Below, in pieces: positions 1-7,516 of a stretch of DNA of 24,543 bases; within the stretch, counting starts at the first letter, position 1, and each line of letters begins with the position of its first letter. The notes under the pieces are model-generated. The model was given only the letters and a program-made list of their open reading frames with translations, had not been told where the DNA came from and did not search any database. Made by a program: the position numbers and the translations under genes. The stretch is from the IMG/VR virus record IMGVR_UViG_3300027832_001600, positions 1 through 24,543 of that record; one strand, given 5' to 3'. This DNA is from a virus.

Positions 1-408
1 GTTGATGCTGTCGACCATGCAGCCGGAATACATCGCAAAGCGCGGCACCTCGGGCATGCCGGTCTCAATTGAAAAGGACGGCAAAGACCAATTGCCTGAT
101 CGGAACTCATGGCTGTAGGGCGCATCTGATCCCGTGGTGACCGGTGCGCCAAACGCGGCCTTGAGCCAAAAGCCGATCGAGGATGCATCAAGCGGGATCA
201 CCACATCGCCGTCCGCCGTCACAGCGTCCTTGATTGGCGCCAGCGGATCACGGCCATAGCCCAACAGCTCCGAGCCCAGCAAAGGCTGCTCGGCCCCCAG
301 CGACGTGCTCGCAAACGGAATGCGGGTAAAGCCACTCGTAGGCGGCGTGCCATAAGTCGTCTCGAACGCTAGCGCCATCTGCGCGCGCGCCCCTTGGGCT
401 CGTGCCAT
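1..408 (-). CDS. Phage tail tube protein, N-terminal part (cut by window edge)
   Basis: Major tail tube subunit that would polymerise into the inner tube of a long non-contractile tail. Only the first 136 residues are present, and the frame is open to base 1. The start ATG at 408 follows an AGGAGA ribosome site about 6 nt upstream. The protein reads MARAQGARAQMALAFE and then TTYGTPP, with later LLGYGRDPLAPIKDAV and FWLKAAFGAP segments. I recognise these as the tail-tube family often annotated in Rhodobacterales prophages (Phage_tube_2 type). It is the most downstream gene of the late operon visible here, which fits the lambda order in which neck proteins precede the tube. Identification is from memory of the family, not from a search. 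Confidence 0.8.
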   Translation of the reverse strand, partial: MARAQGARAQMALAFETTYGTPPTSGFTRIPFASTSLGAEQPLLGSELLGYGRDPLAPIKDAVTADGDVVIPLDASSIGFWLKAAFGAPVTTGSDAPYSHEFRSGNWSLPSFSIETGMPEVPRFAMYSGCMVDSIN

Positions 409-432
409 GGGAATTCTCCTATTGGGAATGGG

Positions 433-855
433 TCAGACCAATGGATCGCTGGTGGTGTAGTGAAGATGGACCAGAATGATCGCGGCCTTAAACGCAGCCG
501 CACCTTCAACCGGCATATCGATGATCTGTGGGGCCGCGGCCTCAACCCAATCACAAAGACCACCAAGGGTCCTATCGGCATGCAGAGCCGCACCAAGAGC
601 GGAGGTCATGATGTCAAAATTCGCATCGCGGTGATCAGCCACATGCACGATCGCTTCGATCTCGGCCTTGTGCTCGTAGTGATATGTCAGCGGCGACAGC
701 GTCACCTCCGGATCCCCGGGCTCACCATCACGCAAGATAAACAGCCCATCAGGCGGGATGCGTTCAGGCAAGATGCCGTCACGCAATGCTGCCTGTGGCA
801 GCCCCAACAGCACGGAGTGTAAAGCCTGCAAAATTGTTTCGCGCTTGCTCATCAT
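433..855 (-). CDS. Tail-terminator-like (gpU-type) protein, often mislabelled acyl-CoA transferase
   Basis: A 140-residue protein starting MMSKRETILQALHSVLL. Its ATG at 855 overlaps the upstream stop as TGATG, with a GAGG about 8 nt before it. A second ATG at 852 is equally possible. The sequence has the GEPGDPEVTLSPLTYHYEHK region and the DWVEAAAP...VEGAAAFKAA region. These are seen in Rhodobacterales prophage proteins that carry the unlikely label acyl-CoA transferase, yet no CoA-transferase motif is visible. Position between the DUF6441 gene and the tail tube gene, together with the size, argues for a tail terminator or tail-completion protein. The role is inferred from synteny, while the presence of the gene is firm. 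Confidence 0.65.
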   Translation of the reverse strand: MMSKRETILQALHSVLLGLPQAALRDGILPERIPPDGLFILRDGEPGDPEVTLSPLTYHYEHKAEIEAIVHVADHRDANFDIMTSALGAALHADRTLGGLCDWVEAAAPQIIDMPVEGAAAFKAAIILVHLHYTTSDPLV

Positions 856-1487
856 CAAAGGCGGTCCTCGATCCAATTTGCAACGATCAGCCTTGGCACT
901 GACGAGATCGCTGCATCAGCGGCCTCCATCAAGCGCAGTCGCTTGTTCAGCCGCACCTGCGGCACAAGAATGAAGATCGGCACAGTGACCTGATTGCGCC
1001 CTGTCTTAGAGCGCGAGAGCGCGGCGATGCCTTTGGTGTTCAGGCGTGCCTTCTCAGCCACCAAGAGGCTGCCACCGCGCGGTCGGTATACAAACCGAAG
1101 CTTGATCCCCCGCCTGCGCTCCCACTCGCCCGGCGAGAACCTGCGCCCACCCGCAGCACGCCCCGCTGCCTCAGTTGGGATTGCCAGGTAAAACCCACTC
1201 TTTGATCTGATTGTGGCACCGCGCTCAAACGCGCTGAGAATGCGCGGTGCCTTTGTGTAGACCAGCGAGGCTGCGCGCAGACTGGTTTGCCCTTTTGGGA
1301 AATTGAGGTTGCGCACCGTATTGCCAAACCGCGTGCCAAGCCCGGCGGACACCACTTGTTGACGCCACGCAAATTTGAGATCGCCACCTGCGATCTGCAT
1401 CGCTTTGCTGGTGGCCTTTTCGGCGGCCACAACCTGCTGCGCCATCAGCGCGATAAGGTCCGGTGAAAGGTCAATCCCGATGCGCAT
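855..1487 (-). CDS. DUF6441 family protein, putative neck/minor tail protein
   Basis: A 210-residue protein beginning MRIGIDLSPDLIALMAQQ. The C-terminal half carries LVAEKARLNTKGIAALSR, SKTGRNQVTVPIFILVPQV and ending LIVANWIEDRL, which I recognise as the DUF6441 pattern found in Rhodobacterales prophage structural clusters. It is basic, with no signal peptide or membrane segment. The stop overlaps the next start (TGATG), so the two are probably translationally coupled. Its place between the small protein at 1495 and the terminator-like gene is the slot taken by HK97 gp10-like or lambda gpZ-like proteins that connect head and tail. The family has no proven biochemical role, so the neck function is inferred from position. 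Confidence 0.7.
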   Translation of the reverse strand: MRIGIDLSPDLIALMAQQVVAAEKATSKAMQIAGGDLKFAWRQQVVSAGLGTRFGNTVRNLNFPKGQTSLRAASLVYTKAPRILSAFERGATIRSKSGFYLAIPTEAAGRAAGGRRFSPGEWERRRGIKLRFVYRPRGGSLLVAEKARLNTKGIAALSRSKTGRNQVTVPIFILVPQVRLNKRLRLMEAADAAISSVPRLIVANWIEDRL

Positions 1488-1494
1488 ACTGGGC

Positions 1495-1731
1495 CTATAG
1501 CGCAGACGCAGATTGGTCCAACTTGGCTTGTTCTGGATCTAATAGCACCTCTTCAGAGTCTTCTTTACCCCTTGGTTTGCGCGCCACCTTGACATCAAGC
1601 GCCACAAGCTGACCGCTTTTGAGCGCATCCGCGGCCTGTGCGTCACTGATACTTAGAACAGACCCAACGCCCGTGTTGGTGTGGCCAGCAACGATGCGGC
1701 CTGCTGTTTCGGTAATGGCAAAACGCGGCAT
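1495..1731 (-). CDS. Small unknown protein of the head-tail joining region
   Basis: A 78-residue protein starting MPRFAITETAGRIVAG. The reading frame runs further upstream, but the ATG at 1731 has a strong AGGAGG ribosome site about 7 nt before it, and upstream extension would overlap the preceding gene heavily with arginine/serine-rich shadow sequence. The protein has the short motif HTNTGVGSVLSISDAQAADA and a charged C-terminal tail. No known domain is recognised. Small proteins in this position in lambdoid neck regions are often accessory head-completion or assembly factors. Here it lies 13 bp downstream of the FII-like gene and 7 bp before DUF6441, clearly within the same operon. Confidence 0.65.
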   Translation of the reverse strand: MPRFAITETAGRIVAGHTNTGVGSVLSISDAQAADALKSGQLVALDVKVARKPRGKEDSEEVLLDPEQAKLDQSASAL

Positions 1732-1744
1732 CACCAGCCTCCTT

Positions 1745-2152
1745 TTACAAATTTGGGGTGTCGAACATGACAAGGTTGATCTCGCCAGTCGCCGTCCGTT
1801 GAATTGCAGAAATCGTATAAACTGGCTGGCCGGGTCGCTGCGATATCTGCACCTGATCACCCGGCTCGATCTCGAAAGGGACCAGCCCCGCATCCGCGGG
1901 ACCGATCCAAAATTCAGCCACGCTGGCATTCAACATCCGGTCGCCACCAAAGCTGCCCCCTGCCCCGCTGATCGGCGAAAGGCCAGGGCCGTCAGAGAAC
2001 ACACCCTTTGTTGTATGCGGCGCGCGGCCCGGATCACGCATACTGGCAGTATAAGGCAGGCGCAGCCTTGGGCGCAGAACCGCAACTTCAGAAAACATGC
2101 CGCCAATAGCACCCGACAGGAATACCTCAAGATCGTCAAACATGGAGGCCAC
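1745..2152 (-). CDS. Head-tail joining protein, gpFII-like
   Basis: A 135-residue protein just downstream of the major capsid gene. The likely start is GTG at 2152, because an AAGGA ribosome site lies about 8 nt before it, whereas the internal ATG at 2143 would be too far away. The C-terminal half (FEIEPGDQVQISQRPGQPVY, then TISAIQRTATGEINLVMF) resembles the beta-barrel head-tail attachment proteins related to lambda gpFII. The glycine-rich middle ISGAGGSFGGDR is probably a loop. It would attach the completed head to the tail. Family assignment rests on position (after capsid E, before DUF6441), length (lambda FII is 117 aa) and the beta-rich C-terminus, so it is moderate. Confidence 0.6.
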   Translation of the reverse strand: MASMFDDLEVFLSGAIGGMFSEVAVLRPRLRLPYTASMRDPGRAPHTTKGVFSDGPGLSPISGAGGSFGGDRMLNASVAEFWIGPADAGLVPFEIEPGDQVQISQRPGQPVYTISAIQRTATGEINLVMFDTPNL

Positions 2153-2170
2153 GGTTTTGATCCTTTCGGA

Positions 2171-3202
2171 TTATGTGCGCTTGGCTGGAATCAGCACACG
2201 TGGACGGGTGCAGTATTGCAGCGCGTTCATCTGGAACTCGAGGTTCACGCCCTTGCCGTTTGGCATCTCATATTGCTTGCCATAGAGCCGCTGTCCGGGT
2301 GTATTCACCGTCTCGATGTAATCGGCAGACGCATAAACCGTGCGGAACAGACCCGGCACACCCATGGGCACAAGATGGCACTTATCGGTCTCGATGCCGA
2401 CATTCTGACCGCCGCGGTAGTTCATCCAGGTGATCCCGCCGAACTCGAACGCGCCGTAGATGCCGGAATTGCCCGCGTTGATGTAGGCATTGCGCAGCGA
2501 GGCCGCATCCGCATAGCCCTTGTAGGTATCACGCACTTCCTGGTGGGCGATGAGATCGTCAAAAAACGCATCCCCGCACAGCGCAATCACGCTCGTATAA
2601 GGTAAGCCGTCCAGAATATTGGCCATTTGGCGAATAACACCGGCGCATTTCTTGCGCAGCGCACCGTCCGTGGCACCTGCGTTATCAAGATCAAAATCCA
2701 CCACAGCCTGCTGGCTTTCACCAAATTCGGTGAAATAGTCAAAAAGCACCGAGCCATCCGCGTCCAGAAGCTGGCCGGTCTTGAGGATGTTCAGCCGGTG
2801 GTATTCCTCGGTCAGCGCAAAAAACTGACTGGCCTCAGCCGCACGGTCCGCGATCTTCTGCTGCAGACGCTCGACAGCCACTTCCTGGCCAAAGGCACGA
2901 ACCTGCTGGACCTCATCGGCGTAAATTGCATCATCCACTTGGAAATGCGGCACTTTGAGCATGCGCATGGCGCGTTTTGATTTGCCAAAGGTCTGACCCG
3001 TACCACCACGCGGGCTGGCCGAGACTAGCATGCGGTTTTGCTCCTTGTCCTTCTCGATGGCAATATCGAGCGTGTCGATGCTGGTGGTCTGGAACAGCCC
3101 CATCTGGCCAATGCGCGAGGGCGTGTATTTGATCTCACGAAGCGCATCCGTGAGGCGCATGACGCTGAATGCGTCTTGGCTGAAAATGTTCAGTATCGAC
3201 AT
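2171..3202 (-). CDS. Major capsid protein, lambda gpE family
   Basis: The 343-residue major head subunit, nearly the same length as lambda gpE (341 aa). It begins MSILNIFSQDAFSVMRLTDA. It contains the family-typical region SRIGQMGLFQTTSIDT, the middle TGAFxxxD-like replacement TGQLLDADGSVLFDYFTEFG, and the C-terminal stretch ITWMNYRGG...KCHLVPMGVPGLF, all characteristic of the gpE capsid family. The ATG at 3202 follows GAAGGA about 7 nt upstream. In lambda the gene follows D directly, but here a plus-strand hicAB pair separates them. A 91-bp divergent space lies upstream, so the capsid gene may need read-through from the gpD side or its own promoter. Confidence 0.92.
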   Translation of the reverse strand: MSILNIFSQDAFSVMRLTDALREIKYTPSRIGQMGLFQTTSIDTLDIAIEKDKEQNRMLVSASPRGGTGQTFGKSKRAMRMLKVPHFQVDDAIYADEVQQVRAFGQEVAVERLQQKIADRAAEASQFFALTEEYHRLNILKTGQLLDADGSVLFDYFTEFGESQQAVVDFDLDNAGATDGALRKKCAGVIRQMANILDGLPYTSVIALCGDAFFDDLIAHQEVRDTYKGYADAASLRNAYINAGNSGIYGAFEFGGITWMNYRGGQNVGIETDKCHLVPMGVPGLFRTVYASADYIETVNTPGQRLYGKQYEMPNGKGVNLEFQMNALQYCTRPRVLIPAKRT

Positions 3203-3252
3203 GGGAGGTCCTTCTCAGTGTTTGGCGTCATGTGACCACACCAGAAACAAGA

Positions 3253-3275
3253 GTGCTTGCATTTTGTGCTTGCAT
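3253..3275. promoter_or_regulatory. Direct repeat GTGCTTGCAT x2, candidate hicAB operator
   Basis: The 10-mer GTGCTTGCAT occurs at 3253-3262 and again at 3266-3275, separated by TTT, giving a 13-bp period. It ends 17 bp before the hicA start and lies in the 91-bp space between the divergent capsid and hicA genes. HicB proteins with a C-terminal ribbon-helix-helix domain commonly autoregulate by binding repeats at their promoter, so this is a reasonable operator. The overlapping TTGCAT could serve as a -35 element, but no convincing -10 with ideal spacing was found. Confidence 0.45.
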
Positions 3276-3292
3276 CTGTATTTCTGTCTGGC

Positions 3293-3547
3293 ATGAATAG
3301 TAAGCACCGCAAAACCTTGGCCGTTGTTTACACCGACCCGGTTTCCGGCACCATCGAGTGGATGGCGATTGAGGGGTTGCTACTTGCTGCAGACGTGCAG
3401 CGGATCGAAGGGCGTGGATCGCGCGTAAGATTTGAAAAAGATGGCGAAATCGTCACTTTTCACCGACCGCATCCAGGCAAGGAAGCAAAACGGTATCAAG
3501 TTCGCGACGCCCGTGACTTTTTGGAACGCATCAAGGTTACACCATGA
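3293..3547 (+). CDS. hicA: HicA-family mRNA interferase toxin
   Basis: An 84-residue toxin of the HicA family, an RNase that cleaves mRNA and is neutralised by HicB. The start is set at ATG 3293 (MNSKHRKTLAVVY), as in family members I know. A TTG further upstream would run through the direct repeats. No clear ribosome site precedes the ATG. The double-stranded RNA-binding-like fold is suggested by WMAIEGLLLAADVQRIEG, GSRVRF and a C-terminal YQVRDARDFLERI. The position of the usual catalytic histidine (GSHxxF) is arginine here (GSRVRF), with histidines instead in the following FHRPHPG. This is common in this longer HicA subgroup. The stop overlaps hicB as ATGA. Confidence 0.85.
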   Translation: MNSKHRKTLAVVYTDPVSGTIEWMAIEGLLLAADVQRIEGRGSRVRFEKDGEIVTFHRPHPGKEAKRYQVRDARDFLERIKVTP

Positions 3548-3876
3548 CAAACAGCATGACTTACAAAGGCTATGCGGCCCGCATCGAGTACGATGATGAT
3601 GATAGCATCTTTGTGGGGCATATCGCCGGGATCACAGACCGCATTGGTTTTCATGCCGATACTGTGGACGCCCTGCGCGCTGCATTTCACGAAGCCGTGG
3701 ACGATTATCTCGACACATGCGCGAAGACCGGCAAAGAGCCACAAAAAGCCTACTCAGGCAAAATGATGTTCCGCGTCAGCCCTGACGTACACCGAAAGGC
3801 TGTGCGTGCGGCAGAGCTTCAGGGCAAGAGCCTGAACCAATGGGCGGAAGACATCCTGTCACGCGCGACCGTTTGA
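3544..3876 (+). CDS. hicB: HicB-family antitoxin
   Basis: A 110-residue antitoxin that binds and inhibits HicA and probably represses its own promoter. The N-terminal half (MTYKGYAARIEYDDDD, then FVGHIAGI, and HEAVDDYLDTCAKTGKEP) is the partially degraded RNase-H-like HicB fold. The C-terminal part (FRVSPDVHRKAVRAAELQGK, then SLNQWAEDIL) is an Arc/MetJ-type ribbon-helix-helix DNA-binding domain. It is translated from an ATGA overlap with hicA, so toxin and antitoxin are coupled. The stop codon directly abuts the stop of the convergent gpD gene, together forming TGATCA with no space for a terminator. The pair lies on the strand opposite to the late operon. Confidence 0.9.
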   Translation: MTNSMTYKGYAARIEYDDDDSIFVGHIAGITDRIGFHADTVDALRAAFHEAVDDYLDTCAKTGKEPQKAYSGKMMFRVSPDVHRKAVRAAELQGKSLNQWAEDILSRATV

Positions 3877-4248
3877 TCACCGCACGATGATACCGACGCC
3901 TGCGAGATCGGCCTGTGCAGAGGCCTTTTCGCCGGCCTGATCGCGATCGGCATGATAGGTCAACACGTGACCATTCACCTCAGCGTCGCGCACGATTGCA
4001 GCAATCCCCGCATCAGCAGAGGTGGCGTCACATCCATAGAGCGCCACAGCAATAGCTGTCTGCGAGCCATCTGTCGCGCCAACTGCTGAGGCTACAAACT
4101 TGCCGGATGCAGCAACCTTGCCGAGCAGAGTACCCGGCGCGATGATCCCAGCACCGCCGCCGATGGTGATGTTTTCCCGCGAACGCTGGCCATTGGCCTC
4201 AGTCATCAGGAACTCGCCGGGGTGCCGGCCTTCAATCAAAACTGTCAT
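3877..4248 (-). CDS. Head decoration protein, lambda gpD family
   Basis: A 123-residue capsid-stabilising protein that would sit as trimers on the outside of the expanded head. Features typical of the gpD family are the start MTVLIEGRHPGEFLMTEANG, the motif ITIGGGAGIIAPGTLLGKV, and the C-terminal DLAGVGIIVR. Lambda gpD is 110 aa. The ATG at 4248 follows AGGAAAACACCAA, giving a usable ribosome site. It is preceded by the head protease gene, as in lambda. The gene order differs from lambda downstream: hicAB on the other strand separates it from the capsid gene. The two stop codons (hicB and this gene) touch. Confidence 0.9.
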   Translation of the reverse strand: MTVLIEGRHPGEFLMTEANGQRSRENITIGGGAGIIAPGTLLGKVAASGKFVASAVGATDGSQTAIAVALYGCDATSADAGIAAIVRDAEVNGHVLTYHADRDQAGEKASAQADLAGVGIIVR

Positions 4249-4277
4249 TTGGTGTTTTCCTCAGATCTGGTTGTGGC

Positions 4278-4673
4278 TCAAACGAACCGATTGTTTGCTT
4301 GCGCCACGGCGGCCGACCAGCCACCCTTGACCTTTTCCGAAGGGTCAGCGCGGGCGCCGGAGGCATCGCCACCAAACTCGTTTTCACGCGCAGCGCGATC
4401 TTCAATGGACGCGACAGACGATGCTTTTGGGGCCATGCCCAGAACCTTGATCGCTTCCTCAGCGCTCATGCTTGTCTCAAAGGCAAAGCCCATGGCCTGC
4501 GATTCACGACCGGCGGCCGCCGCGCAGGTCAGGATGCTTTTGATCCGGGCGGTTGCTTCGGTCTTACCAGCCGACACGCCTTGCGCGCGCGCCTGATCGA
4601 CGGCAGCGTTCAGCTGCGCCTCTGTGATGCCCGCAGTTTCAGGCTGCGCGGCAGCTTGGGTTGGATTGCTCAT
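4278..4673 (-). CDS. Nested scaffold protein from internal start (Nu3-like)
   Basis: Inside the protease gene, in the same frame, ATG 4673 is preceded by AAGGAAGGG and a 7-nt spacer, an unusually good ribosome site for a position inside a gene. Translation from here gives 131 residues (MSNPTQAAAQPETAG and onward), rich in Ala, Gln and Glu, and helical. In lambda the scaffold Nu3 is made exactly this way, from an internal start in gene C. The ribosome site is seen directly, while scaffold function is inferred from the lambda parallel. This product would be made in excess over the full-length protease. Confidence 0.65.
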   Translation of the reverse strand: MSNPTQAAAQPETAGITEAQLNAAVDQARAQGVSAGKTEATARIKSILTCAAAAGRESQAMGFAFETSMSAEEAIKVLGMAPKASSVASIEDRAARENEFGGDASGARADPSEKVKGGWSAAVAQANNRFV

Positions 4674-5603
4674 GGCAAATCCCTTCCTTGTTTTGACAGC
4701 CCCGAGGGCCACGGTGGAGAGGTTGGACAGAACGTCGTCAAGAGAGGCTACGCGGTCTGCGAGCCCCTGATCGATGCCGTCCTGCCCGATGAAGGTACGC
4801 GCCTGCGTCGCACGGATGGCCTGCTTGGTGATGCCGGTGCGACCCCGCGCAACAAGCCCCACAAACTGGTCGTAAAACTTCATCACTTCCGTTTGCAGAT
4901 CAGCCTGCACGGTGTCCGACAGCGGGCCGAACGGATTACCGTCGACCTTGTGCTTGCCTGCGTAAATGAGCGTCGCGCGGACGCCCTTTTGCTCCAGCTC
5001 GCCTGAGCGATCGAGATGGGTCAGCACCACACCGATTGAGCCCACAATCGAGGTCGGCGAGACCACGATCTCATTGGCAGCACTCGCGATGCCGTAAGCC
5101 GCCGAAGCCGCCATGTCGTTCACAAAAGCCGTGACCGGCTTTGACGCCCCCAGCCTGCGGACCTGCTCAGCGACGGTGAACATACCTGTCGCCTCACCGC
5201 CGGGGCTGTCGATATCCAGCAGGACAGCATAAACATCTGGATCATCGGCCGCGTCGCGCAGCTGTGCTGCAATGCCCTCGTAGGACACCATCCCGGAATT
5301 GGCCCCGATCCACGCCCCGCGGTTGACCAGCGAGCCGACGATCGGGATCATAGCCACGCCGCCCGCGACCGCGTATTTGCGCGCACGCCCATCTTCACCG
5401 TATCGGTTGCCCAGAAATTGGTTTGCATCCGGGCGGAGGTTTTCGATCTTGGCCCCGTCCATCGGCAACCGCCCCTGCAATACCTGCAGGATGATCTCGG
5501 CCTTGGTTGGGTGCAGCAAAAGTGGGCGGTTCAAAACCCGCGACGCAATATGCGTCAGCGAGGGCCCCTCAGGGGCCTGCATGATTTTGGGTGGATCGTT
5601 CAT
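4278..5603 (-). CDS. S49-family prohead protease (lambda gpC-like)
   Basis: A 441-residue head maturation protease of the SppA/S49 serine-lysine type, with a fused C-terminal scaffold region. ATG 5603 is chosen because AGGAGG lies just upstream and it overlaps the gpW-like stop as ATGA. The reading frame itself continues 20 codons further. The protease domain covers roughly residues 60-290. It includes LLDIDSPGGEATGMF, the nucleophile serine near residue 167 in NDMAASAAYGIA, and the general-base lysine near residue 219 in IYAGKHKVDGNP. The last 131 residues are alanine-, glutamate- and glutamine-rich and look like an internal scaffold. It acts in the prohead, cleaving scaffold and portal during assembly. 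Confidence is high from motifs and neighbours. Confidence 0.93.
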   Translation of the reverse strand: MNDPPKIMQAPEGPSLTHIASRVLNRPLLLHPTKAEIILQVLQGRLPMDGAKIENLRPDANQFLGNRYGEDGRARKYAVAGGVAMIPIVGSLVNRGAWIGANSGMVSYEGIAAQLRDAADDPDVYAVLLDIDSPGGEATGMFTVAEQVRRLGASKPVTAFVNDMAASAAYGIASAANEIVVSPTSIVGSIGVVLTHLDRSGELEQKGVRATLIYAGKHKVDGNPFGPLSDTVQADLQTEVMKFYDQFVGLVARGRTGITKQAIRATQARTFIGQDGIDQGLADRVASLDDVLSNLSTVALGAVKTRKGFAMSNPTQAAAQPETAGITEAQLNAAVDQARAQGVSAGKTEATARIKSILTCAAAAGRESQAMGFAFETSMSAEEAIKVLGMAPKASSVASIEDRAARENEFGGDASGARADPSEKVKGGWSAAVAQANNRFV

Positions 5604-5863
5604 CGGACACCTCCTGTCGCAATGGCGCGGCGGCGTGGCGATCTGCCCTGCGATGCGGCGCATTTTTCCTCAAAGCCACGAATGACCAGCATCAGACGGT
5701 CCGGGCTGGCCGCGTGGAACGTGGCCGAGCGGGAAACTCCTGTTGGGCCCGCCGTAAACGACACTGTCGCTGCGGCCTGACCCGCGATCAGCCGGTAGTA
5801 GACCTCGCGCAGGGCTTTTGCGGCCGCGCAGGGGTCATTTTCGTCAAGTGTCAAAGTTGTCAT
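5600..5863 (-). CDS. gpW-like head-tail joining protein
   Basis: An 87-residue protein between the portal and protease genes, overlapping both by ATGA. The sequence AAKALREVYYRLIAGQAAATV followed by SFTAGPTGVSRSATFHAAS and a C-terminal basic patch (GRSPRRRAIA) fits the gpW family: two helices around a beta hairpin, lambda gpW being 68 aa. It would plug the portal and allow attachment of FII and the tail. In lambda the order is A-W-B-C. Here W lies after B, which is seen in many lambda-related alphaproteobacterial prophages. The assignment comes from size, the helix pattern and position. Confidence 0.75.
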   Translation of the reverse strand: MTTLTLDENDPCAAAKALREVYYRLIAGQAAATVSFTAGPTGVSRSATFHAASPDRLMLVIRGFEEKCAASQGRSPRRRAIATGGVR

Positions 5864-7512
5864 GGAGCATCCTCTTCGTCGTCAGCCTCATCGCTGTCCT
5901 CATCGCTATCGTCAGCATCTGAATTGGCTGCAATTGCTTGCGGGCCACCGCCTGCAGCCCCCATCATCATCGGCTCAGACAGGTTGTATTCGGCCCGCAA
6001 GAGCCGTTCGGCGGCCAGCTGTTGGTAAACATCATCAACATCAACGCCGAGATCATTGCAGATCATGGCGTCTGACATCACGCCAAGCCGCTTCCATGTC
6101 TCATGCGACTTTGCTTTCTTGAGATCATCAGCGGTGGTGCGCGGTGCCCCGCGCCATTCCGCCCGGCAGGCCGCTGTCCGGTTGGCCAGAAACGCCTCAT
6201 ACCCGCCCGGAAACGCGATGCCGCCACTGGCGATTTCCTCTTCCAGCCACGCCTCAAAAACCGGCTGGCAAAATGGCGCGATGATGTTTTGACGACGCGC
6301 CTTGGTAATGGCGAAGATTTCAGCCGTGGCTGCCTGCAAGGACGAATAGGTGGCGCCGCTATTGTCACCCGTCGCACTCTCATAGGTCAGCCCAAGGCAA
6401 CGTGCGATTTCGCGCAACAGGTGCATCGAGAAGTCTTTGTAATTGGATGAAGGCTGGTTGCTGGTGTGGAACGTCAGCTCTTGGCCCGGAAACAGATGCG
6501 CAAGGCGACCGTTGATACCAACATCAAGCGAGGAGCCGTCATAAAATCCGGCCAGCATATCGATATAAGCCTCCATGGGGGCCACACCCTCGGACGCCAT
6601 CTTTGCCTGCTCTTGAGGCGTCAGCAGCCCCGCCAGCACCTCCTCTGTTGGCTCATCAGACGTGATCGTCGCTGCAAACAGCGTTTGCACAATCGCAGCC
6701 ATCAGCGTCGCATCAGCCAGCTGATCAAACTGGCGCGCAACCTGCAGCGCGGGCGTCATCGGAGAGATACCCCGATGCGTGCCCGGCAGCCCATCAAAGA
6801 TATGAATCACGCGCGGCCGCCCTGCCCTGTCGCGCGCACGCACATCATATTCCACATCATGCTTCAACAGATCCTTACGGATCGCCCGGTAGCCCACGGG
6901 CATGCCGTCAGCGTCAGTGTAGACCCCGTTGATCAGCCGCTTCATGCTTTCGGTTTTGCGCGACAAGCGGTGCGGTGGCAGCAAACGCACCTTGGTGCCA
7001 TACCGGTTCCACGGCCTGCGCCGAAACGGCAGCTCGGCGAGTATTTCGCCAGTGATCAGCCATGCGCGAAACGCCGCACTTTGCATCTGCCCAAAGGTGC
7101 GCAGGCCCTGAATATCGCATTCTTGCGCATTGCGCGCCCACAGCTCAAACCGCCGCTCGACAGTTTTAGACCACTCAGATGCTTCGACACCCGTCATGCC
7201 AAAAGTCTCATTCTCGGGGATAGATTTAAGCCGCAGCCCTGTACCAACCGTGTTGGCCACCGCCTGATCAACGGCGCCGGCCAACCAGCCGTTGTTGTGC
7301 AAAAGATCGCCCACGCGCGCAGCAGCATCATCCCACGCATCAGCAATATCGTCTTGTGCCTCGCGCAATGCTGGCTTCCAGCCTGCAAAAGTTACCCCCC
7401 GACCGCCGCGCATGTACTGCCCGGTCGGCCGAGAGGCTACCTCGCCACCAGTGGTCGGCGCAGGCAGAGGTGAACCCGTGATCAGATCGCGGACCTTCGA
7501 GATAATGGACAT
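5860..7512 (-). CDS. Portal protein, lambda gpB family
   Basis: A 550-residue protein (lambda gpB is 533 aa) that forms the dodecameric portal through which DNA enters and leaves the head. Recognisable pieces are RSxR-like core NNGWLAGAVDQAVANTVGTG, the WARNAQECDIQGLRTFGQMQ region, HIFDGLPGTHRGISPMTPAL, and GATYSSLQAATAEIFAI near residue 395. The C-terminus is a strongly acidic tail made almost only of Asp and Glu (about residues 530-548), which may be the part removed by the protease. ATG 7512 follows AGGTAACCGC. It starts 4 bp after the large terminase stop. Confidence 0.92.
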   Translation of the reverse strand: MSIISKVRDLITGSPLPAPTTGGEVASRPTGQYMRGGRGVTFAGWKPALREAQDDIADAWDDAAARVGDLLHNNGWLAGAVDQAVANTVGTGLRLKSIPENETFGMTGVEASEWSKTVERRFELWARNAQECDIQGLRTFGQMQSAAFRAWLITGEILAELPFRRRPWNRYGTKVRLLPPHRLSRKTESMKRLINGVYTDADGMPVGYRAIRKDLLKHDVEYDVRARDRAGRPRVIHIFDGLPGTHRGISPMTPALQVARQFDQLADATLMAAIVQTLFAATITSDEPTEEVLAGLLTPQEQAKMASEGVAPMEAYIDMLAGFYDGSSLDVGINGRLAHLFPGQELTFHTSNQPSSNYKDFSMHLLREIARCLGLTYESATGDNSGATYSSLQAATAEIFAITKARRQNIIAPFCQPVFEAWLEEEIASGGIAFPGGYEAFLANRTAACRAEWRGAPRTTADDLKKAKSHETWKRLGVMSDAMICNDLGVDVDDVYQQLAAERLLRAEYNLSEPMMMGAAGGGPQAIAANSDADDSDEDSDEADDEEDAP

Positions 7513-7516
7513 GCGG

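Noticed and set aside
394-822. Plus-strand open frame of 142 codons in the tail region
   Set aside because: It is the complement of the well-supported minus-strand gene, with no ribosome site and no family resemblance.
1619-2605. 328-codon plus-strand open frame
   Set aside because: It lies antisense to three clear head genes, including the major capsid gene, and has a composition typical of reversed coding DNA (Arg/His-rich).
6466-7473. 335-codon plus-strand open frame opposite the portal gene
   Set aside because: The portal gene is certain from motifs; the antisense frame is Arg/Gln/His-rich with no start signal.
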